Below, one piece after another: positions 16,620 through 25,301 of a DNA stretch of 64,000 nucleotides; the first letter of the stretch is position 1; every line of letters starts with the position of its first letter. This DNA comes from an uncultured Eubacteriales bacterium (GTDB taxonomy: Bacteria > Bacillota > Clostridia > Oscillospirales > Acutalibacteraceae): positions 1 to 64,000 of the forward strand of contig CAJTXF010000002.1 in the NCBI GenBank assembly GCA_910580045.1, in the 5' to 3' direction. The position numbers and the translations under genes were made by a program. The notes under the pieces were generated by a model. The model was not told the origin of the DNA. It searched no databases and was given only the letters and a program-made list of their open reading frames with translations.

Positions 16620-18269
16620 TTATTTTCCGTTCAGCTCTGCATACTGCAGCAGATTGCGGCACAGGAATGTCACCAGCAGAGCAACAGGCACATTGCAGAC
16701 CAGCATACCAAGCAGCATGCCAATCGCACCGGGGAACAGCCCCAACAGCACAACGCCCAGCGCAATACCAGGCACGGCAAGCAGCATCAGCGCAACAAAA
16801 TAGAAAAATAAAATCAACCCTTTTGAGCGTACTGTACCGAATACCCGCTCCACCAAGATATTCCCTGAGGTAAACAACAGAGAGAAGGAAATCCGAGCCA
16901 AAATGCAGAGTACCATTTCTACTGGCCCAAGACCCAGAAGCAGGGCCACCGGCACATAAATCACCACTGCCTCCACACAGTCAGCCATGAGAGTCTCCGC
17001 TGTGGCAAAAAGCAGCTTCTTAAACGAAGGCTCGGGAATCAGATAAATGTATGGCTTGGAAATCTCCCAGTTGAACCGGCCCAGGCTCTCGGAAAACATC
17101 TGCATATAAGTGGACATAGTAAACACTGCCACAAAGGCCGCGGTATTATCCTCCTCGTCGGCGAACAGAAAACTATAAAGGATTGCACATCCAATTACAA
17201 CCAGCATAAAGATGATTGACATCTTGGAGAACAGCAGCACACCGGAACGGCGGTTTTCTAACAGATGCTTATAAAACAGAGCGCTGGAGCCCTTCCCCTT
17301 GCCCAAGCCGGTTTTTCCCACACGGACCTTCTTCGGCATAACCTCAGCGGGCTGGCCCTCTCTCTTGGCCACAATGGCAGATTGAGCCACCTCAGCGGTC
17401 TGCAGCACATCCTCATAGTAATTATTTTTATTCTTGACTACCAGCAGCAATGCTATGCCAAATCCTACAATCATCAGCAAAGCACAAATCCCAGCTGTAA
17501 AATAGTCTTTTGTGAACAGATTACCTACCAGCCCCGCCGACCAGCCGGATACAGGAAAAAATATCCCGATAGTGGACAGATACTCCGCGCCTGCGGTGAA
17601 CGCTGCGGGCATTCCCGACGCAGAAAGGAGAAGCTCTTCCTCAGAAGCGCCCGCCATCCCGGCCAGCACAGGAATAAGCCGCCACACCAGGCCCGCCGCA
17701 AAGGCCAAGGTCAGGATGTATACACAGTACTTTACCATACGCCGGGCGTTATCATTGCCGCTGGTGCAGATATACGCAGCCATGGCGCAGACCTGACCCA
17801 AAAACAAGCTGCACCCATACCCGAGCACAATAAACACAATATGAATATAGTCCATGCCATAAACTGCGTGAAGCCAGCTGTACTGAAACAGCAGGAAGAA
17901 TCCTAAAAGAAGCGACAGGCCCAGTTGCCGGAACAGTCCATAAAATAACACCTTATTGGGTTTTAGCGGTGAGGGGAACAGCATGCTCACGTCAGACAAG
18001 GTAAACATGGGATAATTACCAGCCCCGCCGTTTACGCCGTTGATAAAGGTCATCAGGGAGACAAAGGTAAAGAACAGCACCATGATGCCTGTCAGCTCCT
18101 GGAGAGGACGCAGCTCAAGCTGCTCGCTGTTCTTCTGTCCTCCTATCGTAGCAAGCACCAGGAAACCTATGAAGACAATCATATAAATCAGCTTAGCCGG
18201 ATGCTTCACCGCTTCTTTTATCTGGTTCTTCAGCTTGACCACAGTCAGGTAAACCAGAGGGCTTCTCAT
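16620..18269 (-). CDS. ABC exporter permease (ABC_export-like)
   Basis: This 549-residue protein is a polytopic membrane subunit with about twelve hydrophobic stretches, including IYMIVFIGFLVLATIGG (about 28-44), IMVLFFTFVSLMTFING, a pair near residues 110-160, helices near 180-290, and five more after residue 340. It resembles the putative ABC exporter family of Firmicutes with an internal duplication. A long soluble loop (about 285-340) carries basic residues. Its start overlaps the stop of the ATPase gene by four bases, so the two form one exporter. The substrate is not evident; related pairs are often linked to peptide or antibiotic efflux. Confidence 0.8.
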   Translation of the reverse strand: MRSPLVYLTVVKLKNQIKEAVKHPAKLIYMIVFIGFLVLATIGGQKNSEQLELRPLQELTGIMVLFFTFVSLMTFINGVNGGAGNYPMFTLSDVSMLFPSPLKPNKVLFYGLFRQLGLSLLLGFFLLFQYSWLHAVYGMDYIHIVFIVLGYGCSLFLGQVCAMAAYICTSGNDNARRMVKYCVYILTLAFAAGLVWRLIPVLAGMAGASEEELLLSASGMPAAFTAGAEYLSTIGIFFPVSGWSAGLVGNLFTKDYFTAGICALLMIVGFGIALLLVVKNKNNYYEDVLQTAEVAQSAIVAKREGQPAEVMPKKVRVGKTGLGKGKGSSALFYKHLLENRRSGVLLFSKMSIIFMLVVIGCAILYSFLFADEEDNTAAFVAVFTMSTYMQMFSESLGRFNWEISKPYIYLIPEPSFKKLLFATAETLMADCVEAVVIYVPVALLLGLGPVEMVLCILARISFSLLFTSGNILVERVFGTVRSKGLILFFYFVALMLLAVPGIALGVVLLGLFPGAIGMLLGMLVCNVPVALLVTFLCRNLLQYAELNGK

Positions 18270-18982
18270 AAGGACACCCCATTCCCTGCGGAAGCGTTCC
18301 CTTCCGTGATTTGGAAGAACAAATCCTCCAGCGTCTGTTCCTCGCTCCCGTCATTTAACTTTGTTGCGGCAAAGCGGCCGTTCATCATAATATTGGCCAC
18401 ATCCCAGTAGTCTTCCACGCTGTCAATCATATGGGTACTGATAAGCACTGAGGCCCCGCTCTCCTTCAGCTCCCGGAATATATTCTTCAGTTCTTTGATT
18501 GCATGAGGGTCCAGCCCCACCAGCGGTTCATCAAACACCACAACCCGGGGCCTGTGGCAGAGGGCGCAGGCAATGGAGAGCTTCTGCTGCATTCCTTTTG
18601 AGAGCTCTTTACCCAGCTTATCCTTTTTGTCCCACAGCTCCAGCCGCTCCAGCAGCTGCTGGGAATAGGCTGCATCCTCTACCTTATAGGCTCTGCGGAC
18701 AAATTCCAAATGCTCCTCGACTGTAAGCAAATCGTAGACCGCGGGCATCTCCGGGATATAGCCCAGCTGGCGCTTGGCCTCTATGCTGGTATTCTCAGCC
18801 CCATTGATTTCAATGCGTCCGGAAAAGCGCAGCAGTCCGGTGATGCACTTGATGATTGTAGACTTCCCCGCGCCATTGGGCCCCAGCAGAATACCGATTT
18901 GTCCATCCCCCACAGCAAAGCTGATATTGTCGTTGGCAATCGTCTTGCCATACTTTTTTGTTACGCTGCTTATTGAAAGCAT
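18266..18982 (-). CDS. ABC transporter ATP-binding protein
   Basis: This 238-residue ATPase has Walker A GPNGAGKST (about residues 36-44), a Q-loop near GYIPEMPAVYDLLTV, the signature LSKGMQQKLS (about 131-140), Walker B VVVFDEPLVGLDP (about 151-163) and the H-loop STHMIDS. LSKGM in place of LSGGQ is common in this exporter subclass. The start is ATG at 18982: AGAGGAG lies nine bases upstream, whereas earlier in-frame codons overlap or precede that site. It powers the membrane protein encoded directly after it. A consensus promoter precedes it. Confidence 0.92.
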   Translation of the reverse strand: MLSISSVTKKYGKTIANDNISFAVGDGQIGILLGPNGAGKSTIIKCITGLLRFSGRIEINGAENTSIEAKRQLGYIPEMPAVYDLLTVEEHLEFVRRAYKVEDAAYSQQLLERLELWDKKDKLGKELSKGMQQKLSIACALCHRPRVVVFDEPLVGLDPHAIKELKNIFRELKESGASVLISTHMIDSVEDYWDVANIMMNGRFAATKLNDGSEEQTLEDLFFQITEGNASAGNGVSL

Positions 18983-19023
18983 TGTGACCATCTCCTCTTC
19001 TACTATATTCATTTTTCGATATT

Positions 19024-19052
19024 ATTATAATATCACTTTCATATCTTGTCAA
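19024..19052 (-). promoter_or_regulatory. Consensus promoter of the ABC exporter operon
   Basis: On the minus strand TTGACA (19052-19047), a 17-base spacer and TATAAT (19029-19024) match the consensus perfectly, 41 bases before the ATPase start codon. The rest of the intergenic stretch up to the XRE gene (19053-19294) shows no further gene. Confidence 0.85.
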
Positions 19053-19294
19053 GTAACACCAGGCACTTTTTTCATTTTACAAAAAACTCATCACTTTCAC
19101 AAGATGTATTAAAAAATTGTAAGAGAATTGACAGAAATCCAGCCTCACAGCAGCCCTGCCCGCTGATATTCGGCGCGCGGTGGCTTTCCAAGTAATGATA
19201 ACACATCAAACGACTTGTGTCAACAACATTACGCTGTTTTCACAAGGTTTATTCTTCTTGCCATCCACCTAAAATAATTAGAGAGGTGATACGC

Positions 19295-19522
19295 TTGAAA
19301 GCGGAATATAAAAGTCTTTACGAAAAATTTGGTCTAAATATTGTCTACTACCGCAAACGAAAAAAGCTGACCCAGCTCCAGCTGGCTGAGCTGGCTGACA
19401 TTGACCGCAGCCATATCAGCGCCATTGAGCTGGGCAATGTGGGGGTGTCCTTTGACTTAATCTTCAAACTGTGCGAGGTTTTAGACGTAAAGCCAAAAGA
19501 GCTGTTTGATTTCAGAGATTGA
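19295..19522 (+). CDS. Small XRE-family HTH regulator (TTG start)
   Basis: This 75-residue protein consists almost only of a Cro/C1 helix-turn-helix domain: GLNIVYYRKRKKLTQLQLAE, then DIDRSHISAIELG as turn and recognition helix, and FDLIFKLCEVLDVKP closing the domain. The TTG at 19295 is chosen because GAGAGGTG (19281-19288) lies six bases upstream; the frame is open 26 codons further without a site. It lies alone between two divergent/convergent membrane genes. It could repress itself or the divergent ABC exporter operon; no operator is evident. Confidence 0.82.
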   Translation: MKAEYKSLYEKFGLNIVYYRKRKKLTQLQLAELADIDRSHISAIELGNVGVSFDLIFKLCEVLDVKPKELFDFRD

Positions 19523-19523
19523 G

Positions 19524-19569
19524 AAATCCCGCCAAGGTCTGCATCACGCAGAGCCTTGGCGGGATTTTT
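19524..19569. terminator. Strong bidirectional terminator
   Basis: AAATCCCGCCAAGG (19524-19537) pairs with CCTTGGCGGGATTT (19554-19567), and inner bases TCTGC/GCAGA lengthen the stem. A T5 run closes it. It separates the XRE gene from the convergent CBS/CorC gene. Confidence 0.93.
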
Positions 19570-19614
19570 CGCTATATTCAAAATATTACGGGGCGTTCCT
19601 GTCTTTTATAGGCA

Positions 19615-20961
19615 TCATCTGCTCTTTTCCTCTTGCGCTTCTCCGTCAGACGTCAAAGGCTCCTTCACAATCAACAGCCTGGAGATTCGGTTGTCCTCCA
19701 CTTCCAGCACAGTAATCTTCAGCCCCAGCATCTGAACCTGGGGCCGCTCCCCCTCCTTGGGAATCCGGCCCAGCTGTTCAGTCACAAGGCCCGCAATGGT
19801 GTCATAGCTTCCTTCCGGCAGCTCTGTACCAGTCAGGTCAGATATCTCATCAATGGAGGCAGTGCCCTCTACTGTGTAGGCCCTCTCACTCAGCTGGCGG
19901 ATTTCCTCTTCCTCATTGTCATACTCATCCTGGATATTGCCTACAATAGATTCTACCAGGTCCTCCAATGTGATAAGCCCGGCTGTACCGCCGTATTCAT
20001 CCACCACGATGGCAATCTGCACCTTCCGCTCAGTCAGCTCTGTGAAGAGCTGGCTGCACTTCTTTGTCTCCGGGATGAAGTAGGCTGGACGCATCAGTTT
20101 GGTCAGGTCCGCACCCTTGGGCACAGGAACCCCTACATAAGCCAGCAAATCCTTTACATAGCAAATACCCACAATGGAATCAATGTCCTCGTGATATACA
20201 GGCACTCGAGAACAGCCATGCTCCATGGCCACCGCCACTACCTGGCCCACATCCGCGTCATCCGGTACGGCGGCGATATCTGTGCGGTGGGTCATCACCT
20301 CAGCGGCAGCCGTATCATTGAAGTCGAGAATATTGGCAATCATATCTTTCTCCGTCTCCTCAATCACACCCTTCTCTTCTCCCTCACCCACCATTTGGAG
20401 GATTTCTTCTTCTGTCACTGCGTCATCCAAGCTGTGGGGGTCGATTCGGAACAGGCGCAGAACGCAGTTGGCCATAAAGTTGGTAAAATACAGAAATGGC
20501 ATGGCTCCGCGGGAGAGCCCCTTCATCATTCCAGGGTGATGGTACGCAAATTGCCCGTTGGAATGGCGGGCCCCTTTTTTGGGCAGAATATCACAGAGCA
20601 GAAAGAAGAGCAGTACATAGACCACCGCTGCCAAAAGGCAGACCAGCATCCGCTGGAGCTCCCCATGCAGCAGAGTCTCAGAGTAAGTGCGGCCCCCAAA
20701 AGCCGTCACGCAGAAAGAGAGCCCTAAAAGCCCACAGAACAGCAGCCCGGACTGCAGGGGAGAAACTACACTCTCCTGGGCCTCCATAATTTTCAGAAGC
20801 GAGCGGGCTTTCCTGTCCCCCGCATCCGCGTCCCGCTTTACCTGGGAGACAGACAAAGTGTCCAAGGCAGATTCCCCTGCGGCATAAAGAGCCGCAAGGG
20901 CTGAAAAGAAAATACTGAGTAAAATAGATAGAATAAAGTAACCATCAGGGTCATCAGGCAT
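19615..20961 (-). CDS. CNNM/CorC-family membrane protein with CBS domains
   Basis: This 448-residue protein has the typical order: a DUF21 membrane part with four helices (about residues 7-30, 60-85, 92-115, 130-150), a CBS pair (about 190-320, including MTHRTDIAAVPDDADVGQ and VPVYHEDIDSIVGICYVKDL) and a C-terminal CorC/HlyC domain (about 350-430). The block IAIVVDEYGGTAGLITLEDL is diagnostic. Such proteins export or regulate Mg and other divalent ions. ATG 20961 is favoured because AAGGAG lies 11 bases before it; the frame is open another 38 codons. The neighbours do not add information on its role. Confidence 0.9.
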   Translation of the reverse strand: MPDDPDGYFILSILLSIFFSALAALYAAGESALDTLSVSQVKRDADAGDRKARSLLKIMEAQESVVSPLQSGLLFCGLLGLSFCVTAFGGRTYSETLLHGELQRMLVCLLAAVVYVLLFFLLCDILPKKGARHSNGQFAYHHPGMMKGLSRGAMPFLYFTNFMANCVLRLFRIDPHSLDDAVTEEEILQMVGEGEEKGVIEETEKDMIANILDFNDTAAAEVMTHRTDIAAVPDDADVGQVVAVAMEHGCSRVPVYHEDIDSIVGICYVKDLLAYVGVPVPKGADLTKLMRPAYFIPETKKCSQLFTELTERKVQIAIVVDEYGGTAGLITLEDLVESIVGNIQDEYDNEEEEIRQLSERAYTVEGTASIDEISDLTGTELPEGSYDTIAGLVTEQLGRIPKEGERPQVQMLGLKITVLEVEDNRISRLLIVKEPLTSDGEAQEEKSR

Positions 20962-21117
20962 GGTGGTCAAAACTCCTTTCAAAAGCACCAAGTTTTTTCG
21001 GTAATTTAACTTATTATACAAGAACTGGCCATACTTGTCAAACAAAATTCTCCTGAGGCCATCCTGCGGGAGCAAAACAGCGCTGCGGAAAAATTTCGCA
21101 AAAGAACGATTTTCACC

Positions 21118-21146
21118 TTTACAATAGGTCTGAAAAATGGTAAAAT
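21118..21146 (+). promoter_or_regulatory. nifJ promoter
   Basis: TTTACA (21118-21123), a 17-base spacer and TAAAAT (21141-21146). Transcription would start near 21153 and leave a leader of about 165 bases before the nifJ start. Confidence 0.75.
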
Positions 21147-21165
21147 GAAACGGTAAGGGCGCAGG

Positions 21166-21253
21166 TATAGCAAACGCAGTCTATTATGGACCAGGCAGCA
21201 GAGCTGCTTAGCTTGAAAATCAGCCTTGCCGGTTTTCAAATGTGTTTGCTATA
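21166..21253 (+). other. Candidate three-way-junction leader RNA of nifJ
   Basis: The untranslated leader can fold into a closed three-way junction. P1 pairs TATAGCAAACGCA (21166-21178) with TGTGTTTGCTATA (21241-21253), 13 pairs with one G-U. Inside it are P2, GCAGC (21195-21199) with GCTGC (21203-21207), and P3, TTGAAAATC (21213-21221) with GGTTTTCAA (21231-21239), including one G-U. No terminator T-run follows. The fold is read by eye. It could be a cis-regulatory RNA or simply protect an abundant mRNA. Confidence 0.45.
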
Positions 21254-21319
21254 TAGCCAGCTTTGCCGTGCTCACCGCCGCCCGGTACCGATCATCCCAA
21301 CAAGGAGGAAATCGTTAAA

Positions 21320-24300
21320 ATGCCAAGACAAATGAAGACCATGGATGGCAACACCGCCGCTGCGCATGTATCCTATGCGTTCACCGACGTGGCTGCCATC
21401 TACCCCATCACCCCCTCTTCCGTGATGGCCGACGAGACTGACAAGTATGCCGCCGCCGGGCGCAAGAACCTGTTCGGCCGTGAGGTGCGTGTCACTGAGA
21501 TGCAGTCCGAGGCCGGCGCTGCCGGTGCTGTTCACGGCTCTCTGGCCGCAGGCGCACTGACCACCACCTACACCGCCTCTCAGGGCCTGCTGCTGATGAT
21601 TCCTAACATGTACAAAATCGCGGGCGAGCTGCTGCCCAGTGTCATTCACGTCTCAGCCCGTACCCTGGCCACCCATGCGCTGAATATCTTTGGTGACCAC
21701 TCCGATGTGTACGCCTGCCGCCAGACCGGCTACGCCATGCTGTGCTCCAACTCTCCCCAGGAGGTCATGGACTTGGGCGCCGTGGCTCATCTGACCGCAA
21801 TTAAGGGCAAGGTGCCTTTCCTGCACTTCTTTGACGGCTTCCGCACCTCGCACGAGATTCAGAAGATTGAGACCTGGGATTATGAGGATTTGGGCGATAT
21901 GCTGGACTGGGACGCTGTCAACGAGTTCCGCCGTCACGCCTTGAATCCTGAACATCCTGTACTCCGCGGCCAGGCTCAGAACGGCGACATCTTCTTCCAG
22001 GCCCGCGAGGCCTGCAACAAGTACTATGACGCTGTGCCCGAGGTAGCTGTCGAATACATGAACAAGGTCAACGAGAAGCTGGGCACCAACTACAAGCCTT
22101 TCAACTATTATGGCGCACCTGACGCGGACAAGGTCATCATTGCCATGGGCTCTGCCTGCGAGACCATCGAGGAGGTCATTGACTACCTGATGGCTGCTGG
22201 CGAGAAGGTCGGCCTGGTGAAGGTTCATCTGTATCGTCCCTTCGTGGCAAAATACCTGCTGGACGTTCTGCCGGAGACTGTGAAGACCATCTCCGTGCTG
22301 GACCGCACCAAGGAGCCCGGCTCCATCGGCGAGCCTCTGTATCTGGACGTGCTGGCCGCTGTCAACGGCACCAGCTTCGGCGCATGCCCTGTTTACTCCG
22401 GCCGCTACGGCTTGGGCAGCAAGGACACCAAGCCCAGCGACATCATCGCCGTTTACCGCAACATGGAAAAGGCTGAGCCCAAGAAGCGCTTCACCATTGG
22501 CATTGTGGACGACGTGACCCATCTGTCTCTGGAAGTCACCGAGGACCCTGATACCGCTCCCGCTGGCACCACTAGCTGCAAGTTCTGGGGCCTGGGTTCC
22601 GACGGCACTGTAGGCGCCAACAAGAACTCCATCAAAATCATCGGTGACCATACCGACATGTACGCTCAGGGCTACTTTGACTACGACTCCAAGAAGTCCG
22701 GCGGCCTGACCATTTCCCATCTGCGCTTCGGCCATACCCCCATCAAGTCCACCTATTACATCTCTAAGGCGGACTTTGTGGCTTGCTCTAACCCCGCTTA
22801 TCTTGAGACCTATGACATGGTCCAGGATCTGAAGAAGGGCGGCAGCTTCCTGCTGAACTGCGCCTGGGACGACGCGGAGCTGAACGAGCGTCTGCCCGGC
22901 AAGGTAAAGAAATTCATCGCCGACAACGAGATTAACTTCTATACCATTGACGGCTTCAAGATTGGTAAGGAGATTGGCCTGGGCACCCGCATCAACACTG
23001 TGCTGCAGTCCGCTTTCTTCTCCATTGCTAAGATTATCCCTGAGTCCGATGCCATTCAGTATATGAAGGACGCTGCCCAGAAGTCTTACGGCCGTAAGGG
23101 CGAGGCAGTTGTCAAGATGAACCACGACGCCATCGACGCCGGCGCTACTGGCTATAAGAAGGTGGACGTGCCCGCCGCCTGGAAGGACGCTGTGGATGAC
23201 TCTCAGAAGAAGGTCGCTACCGGCAGCCGTCAGGAGCTGGTGGACTATGTGAACAACGTGGTGTTCCCTGTGAACTCCTTCCACGGCAAGGATTTGCCTG
23301 TCTCCACCTTTGAAAAGTACGCTGACGGCACCTCTCCCCAAGGCACTGCTGCCTATGAGAAGCGCGGCGTGGCTGTTGACGTTCCCGAGTGGATTCCCGA
23401 GAACTGCATTCAGTGCAACCAGTGTTCTTATGTCTGCCCCCATGCGGTTATCCGTCCCATTGCCATGACTGACGAGGAACTGGCTGCCGCTCCCGAGGGC
23501 GTTAAGTCCAAGCCCATGACCGGTATGCCTGGCATGCACTTCGCCATGGTTATCTCCACTTTGGACTGCACTGGCTGCGGCAGCTGCGTCACCACCTGCC
23601 CTGCCAAGACCAAGGCTCTGCAGATGGCTTCCATCGACTCCCAGCGGCCTCAGCAGGCTGTGTTCAACTATGGCATTGATTTGCCTGTGAAAGAAGCTGT
23701 GGGCGAGAAGTTCAAAGAGACCTCTGTCAAGGGCAGCCAGTTCAAGCAGCCCCTGCTGGAGTTCTCCGGTGCCTGCGGCGGCTGCGGCGAGACTCCCTAC
23801 GCCAAGCTGGCTACTCAGCTGTTCGGCGATAAGATGTTCATTGCCAACGCCACTGGCTGCTCCTCTATCTGGGGCGGCTCTGCGCCTGCTACTCCCTACA
23901 CCGTGAACAAGAAGGGCCACGGCCCCGCTTGGGAAAACTCTCTGTTTGAGGACAACGCCGAGTTTGGTCTGGGCATGGCCCTGGCTCAGAACGCTGTCCG
24001 CGGCCGTCTGGCTGAGCTGACTGAAAAGCTCATTGCCATTGACTACACTGTACCCGAAATCAAGGAGACCGCCAAGGCTTGGCTGGATACCATGACTGAC
24101 AGCAAGGCCAATGACGCTGCTGCCATTGCCTTTATTGAGGCTCTGGAGAACGGCGTGATGACTGTGGACGAGAATATCGCTTTCTGCCAGTCTGAAAAGG
24201 CCAAGGAGGTCTTTGGTGACAAGCTGGGTGAGATGCTTGCCCATGCGGAAAGCCGCAAGGCCGCTGGTGAGAAGTACTGCGACTGCGAGGCTTGCACCCT

Positions 24301-24985
24301 GGCTCTTGAGATTTTGAAGGATAAGGATTATCTGGCCAAGAAGTCCGTGTGGATTCTGGGCGGTGACGGCTGGGCCTATGACATCGGCTTCGGCGGTCTG
24401 GACCATGCTCTGGCTTCCGGCGAGAACATCAACGTGCTGGTATTCGACACTGAGGTGTACTCCAACACCGGCGGACAGGCTTCCAAGTCCACCCCCTGCG
24501 GCTCGGTTGCCCAATTTGCAGCCACCGGCAAGGCCCAGAAGAAGAAGGATTTGGCCGCTATTGCCATGAGCTACGGCTATGTCTATGTGGCACAGGTCGC
24601 CATGGGCGCTGATATGAATCAGTGCATTAAGGCTTTCCATGAGGCCGAGAGCTACAACGGTCCCTCCATCATTTTGGCTTACGCTCCCTGCATTAACCAC
24701 GGCATCAAGGGCGGCATGGGCGTGTCCATGGTCGAGGAGAAGAAAGCAGTCGCCGCTGGCTACTGGCACAACTTCCGCTTTGACCCCCGCCGTGCTGACG
24801 CTGGCGAGAATCCCTTCCAGCTGGACAGCAAGGAGCCTACCGCTTCTTACCGTGACTTCATCATGGGTGAAGTACGTTATAACAGCTTGACTCGTTCCTT
24901 CCCGGAGCGCGCTGAGACTCTGTTCGCCAATGCTGAGAAGTACGCTGAGGAGAAGTACGCCAAGCTGAAGAAGATGGCAGAGTAA
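21320..24985 (+). CDS. nifJ: Pyruvate:ferredoxin (flavodoxin) oxidoreductase
   Basis: This 1221-residue single-chain enzyme oxidises pyruvate with CoA to acetyl-CoA and CO2 and passes electrons to ferredoxin, the central step of anaerobic metabolism. The order is typical: N-terminal TPP-pyrimidine domain (MDGNTAAAHVSYAFTDVAAI, YPITPSSVMAD), CoA and gamma domains, a two-cluster ferredoxin domain (CIQCNQCSYVCPHAV about 691-705; CTGCGSCVTTCP about 747-758), and the TPP domain with GDGWAYDIGFGGLDHAL near 1016-1032 and NTGGQ. Cysteines for the proximal cluster (ACGGCGE, ATGCSS) are present. ATG 21320 follows AAGGAGG. Its codon use is highly biased toward C/G-ending codons, as in very abundant proteins. 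Confidence 0.97.
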   Translation: MPRQMKTMDGNTAAAHVSYAFTDVAAIYPITPSSVMADETDKYAAAGRKNLFGREVRVTEMQSEAGAAGAVHGSLAAGALTTTYTASQGLLLMIPNMYKIAGELLPSVIHVSARTLATHALNIFGDHSDVYACRQTGYAMLCSNSPQEVMDLGAVAHLTAIKGKVPFLHFFDGFRTSHEIQKIETWDYEDLGDMLDWDAVNEFRRHALNPEHPVLRGQAQNGDIFFQAREACNKYYDAVPEVAVEYMNKVNEKLGTNYKPFNYYGAPDADKVIIAMGSACETIEEVIDYLMAAGEKVGLVKVHLYRPFVAKYLLDVLPETVKTISVLDRTKEPGSIGEPLYLDVLAAVNGTSFGACPVYSGRYGLGSKDTKPSDIIAVYRNMEKAEPKKRFTIGIVDDVTHLSLEVTEDPDTAPAGTTSCKFWGLGSDGTVGANKNSIKIIGDHTDMYAQGYFDYDSKKSGGLTISHLRFGHTPIKSTYYISKADFVACSNPAYLETYDMVQDLKKGGSFLLNCAWDDAELNERLPGKVKKFIADNEINFYTIDGFKIGKEIGLGTRINTVLQSAFFSIAKIIPESDAIQYMKDAAQKSYGRKGEAVVKMNHDAIDAGATGYKKVDVPAAWKDAVDDSQKKVATGSRQELVDYVNNVVFPVNSFHGKDLPVSTFEKYADGTSPQGTAAYEKRGVAVDVPEWIPENCIQCNQCSYVCPHAVIRPIAMTDEELAAAPEGVKSKPMTGMPGMHFAMVISTLDCTGCGSCVTTCPAKTKALQMASIDSQRPQQAVFNYGIDLPVKEAVGEKFKETSVKGSQFKQPLLEFSGACGGCGETPYAKLATQLFGDKMFIANATGCSSIWGGSAPATPYTVNKKGHGPAWENSLFEDNAEFGLGMALAQNAVRGRLAELTEKLIAIDYTVPEIKETAKAWLDTMTDSKANDAAAIAFIEALENGVMTVDENIAFCQSEKAKEVFGDKLGEMLAHAESRKAAGEKYCDCEACTLALEILKDKDYLAKKSVWILGGDGWAYDIGFGGLDHALASGENINVLVFDTEVYSNTGGQASKSTPCGSVAQFAATGKAQKKKDLAAIAMSYGYVYVAQVAMGADMNQCIKAFHEAESYNGPSIILAYAPCINHGIKGGMGVSMVEEKKAVAAGYWHNFRFDPRRADAGENPFQLDSKEPTASYRDFIMGEVRYNSLTRSFPERAETLFANAEKYAEEKYAKLKKMAE

Positions 24986-25018
24986 CTCTCTTTTAGAAGA
25001 GCTCTAACCACATAACAA

Positions 25019-25110
25019 AAGGCCCGGCTGGGAAATAGCCGGGACCTTAAGAGAATCGTATCACGTTTTTGCAGAAACGGTATGGCTTGGGCCATACCGT
25101 TTTCTGTTTC
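25019..25110 (+). terminator. Two tandem hairpins after nifJ
   Basis: The first hairpin (25019-25048) pairs AAGG.CCGGCT with AGCCGG..CCTT but has no T-run. The second (25075-25102) pairs AAACGGTATGGC with GCCATACCGTTT around a 4-base loop and runs into TTTTCTGTTTC, a good intrinsic terminator. Confidence 0.85.
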
Positions 25111-25301
25111 ATCTGTCCATTTACTCCCATAAAATGAGGCTCTTAGCTGCGGCCTCGATGCTTATTGAATTTTATCTGGCAAAAAGCAAAGAGTGTCTGT
25201 TACCGTCTATAAATTACAAAATCTTCAATAACCCCTTTATTTTGCACCGGATTTGTATTATAATAGTTTTGTTCAAGCCCAATAAAGAAAGGATGTTAGC
25301 A

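Noticed and set aside
21653..24769. Very long open frame (1038 codons) antisense to nifJ
   Set aside because: It mirrors the extreme codon bias of nifJ; the protein has no recognisable motif and there is no ribosome site.
25242..25264. murC promoter with TTGCAC as -35
   Set aside because: The TATAAT is good but the spacer would be only 11 bases; no better -35 was found.
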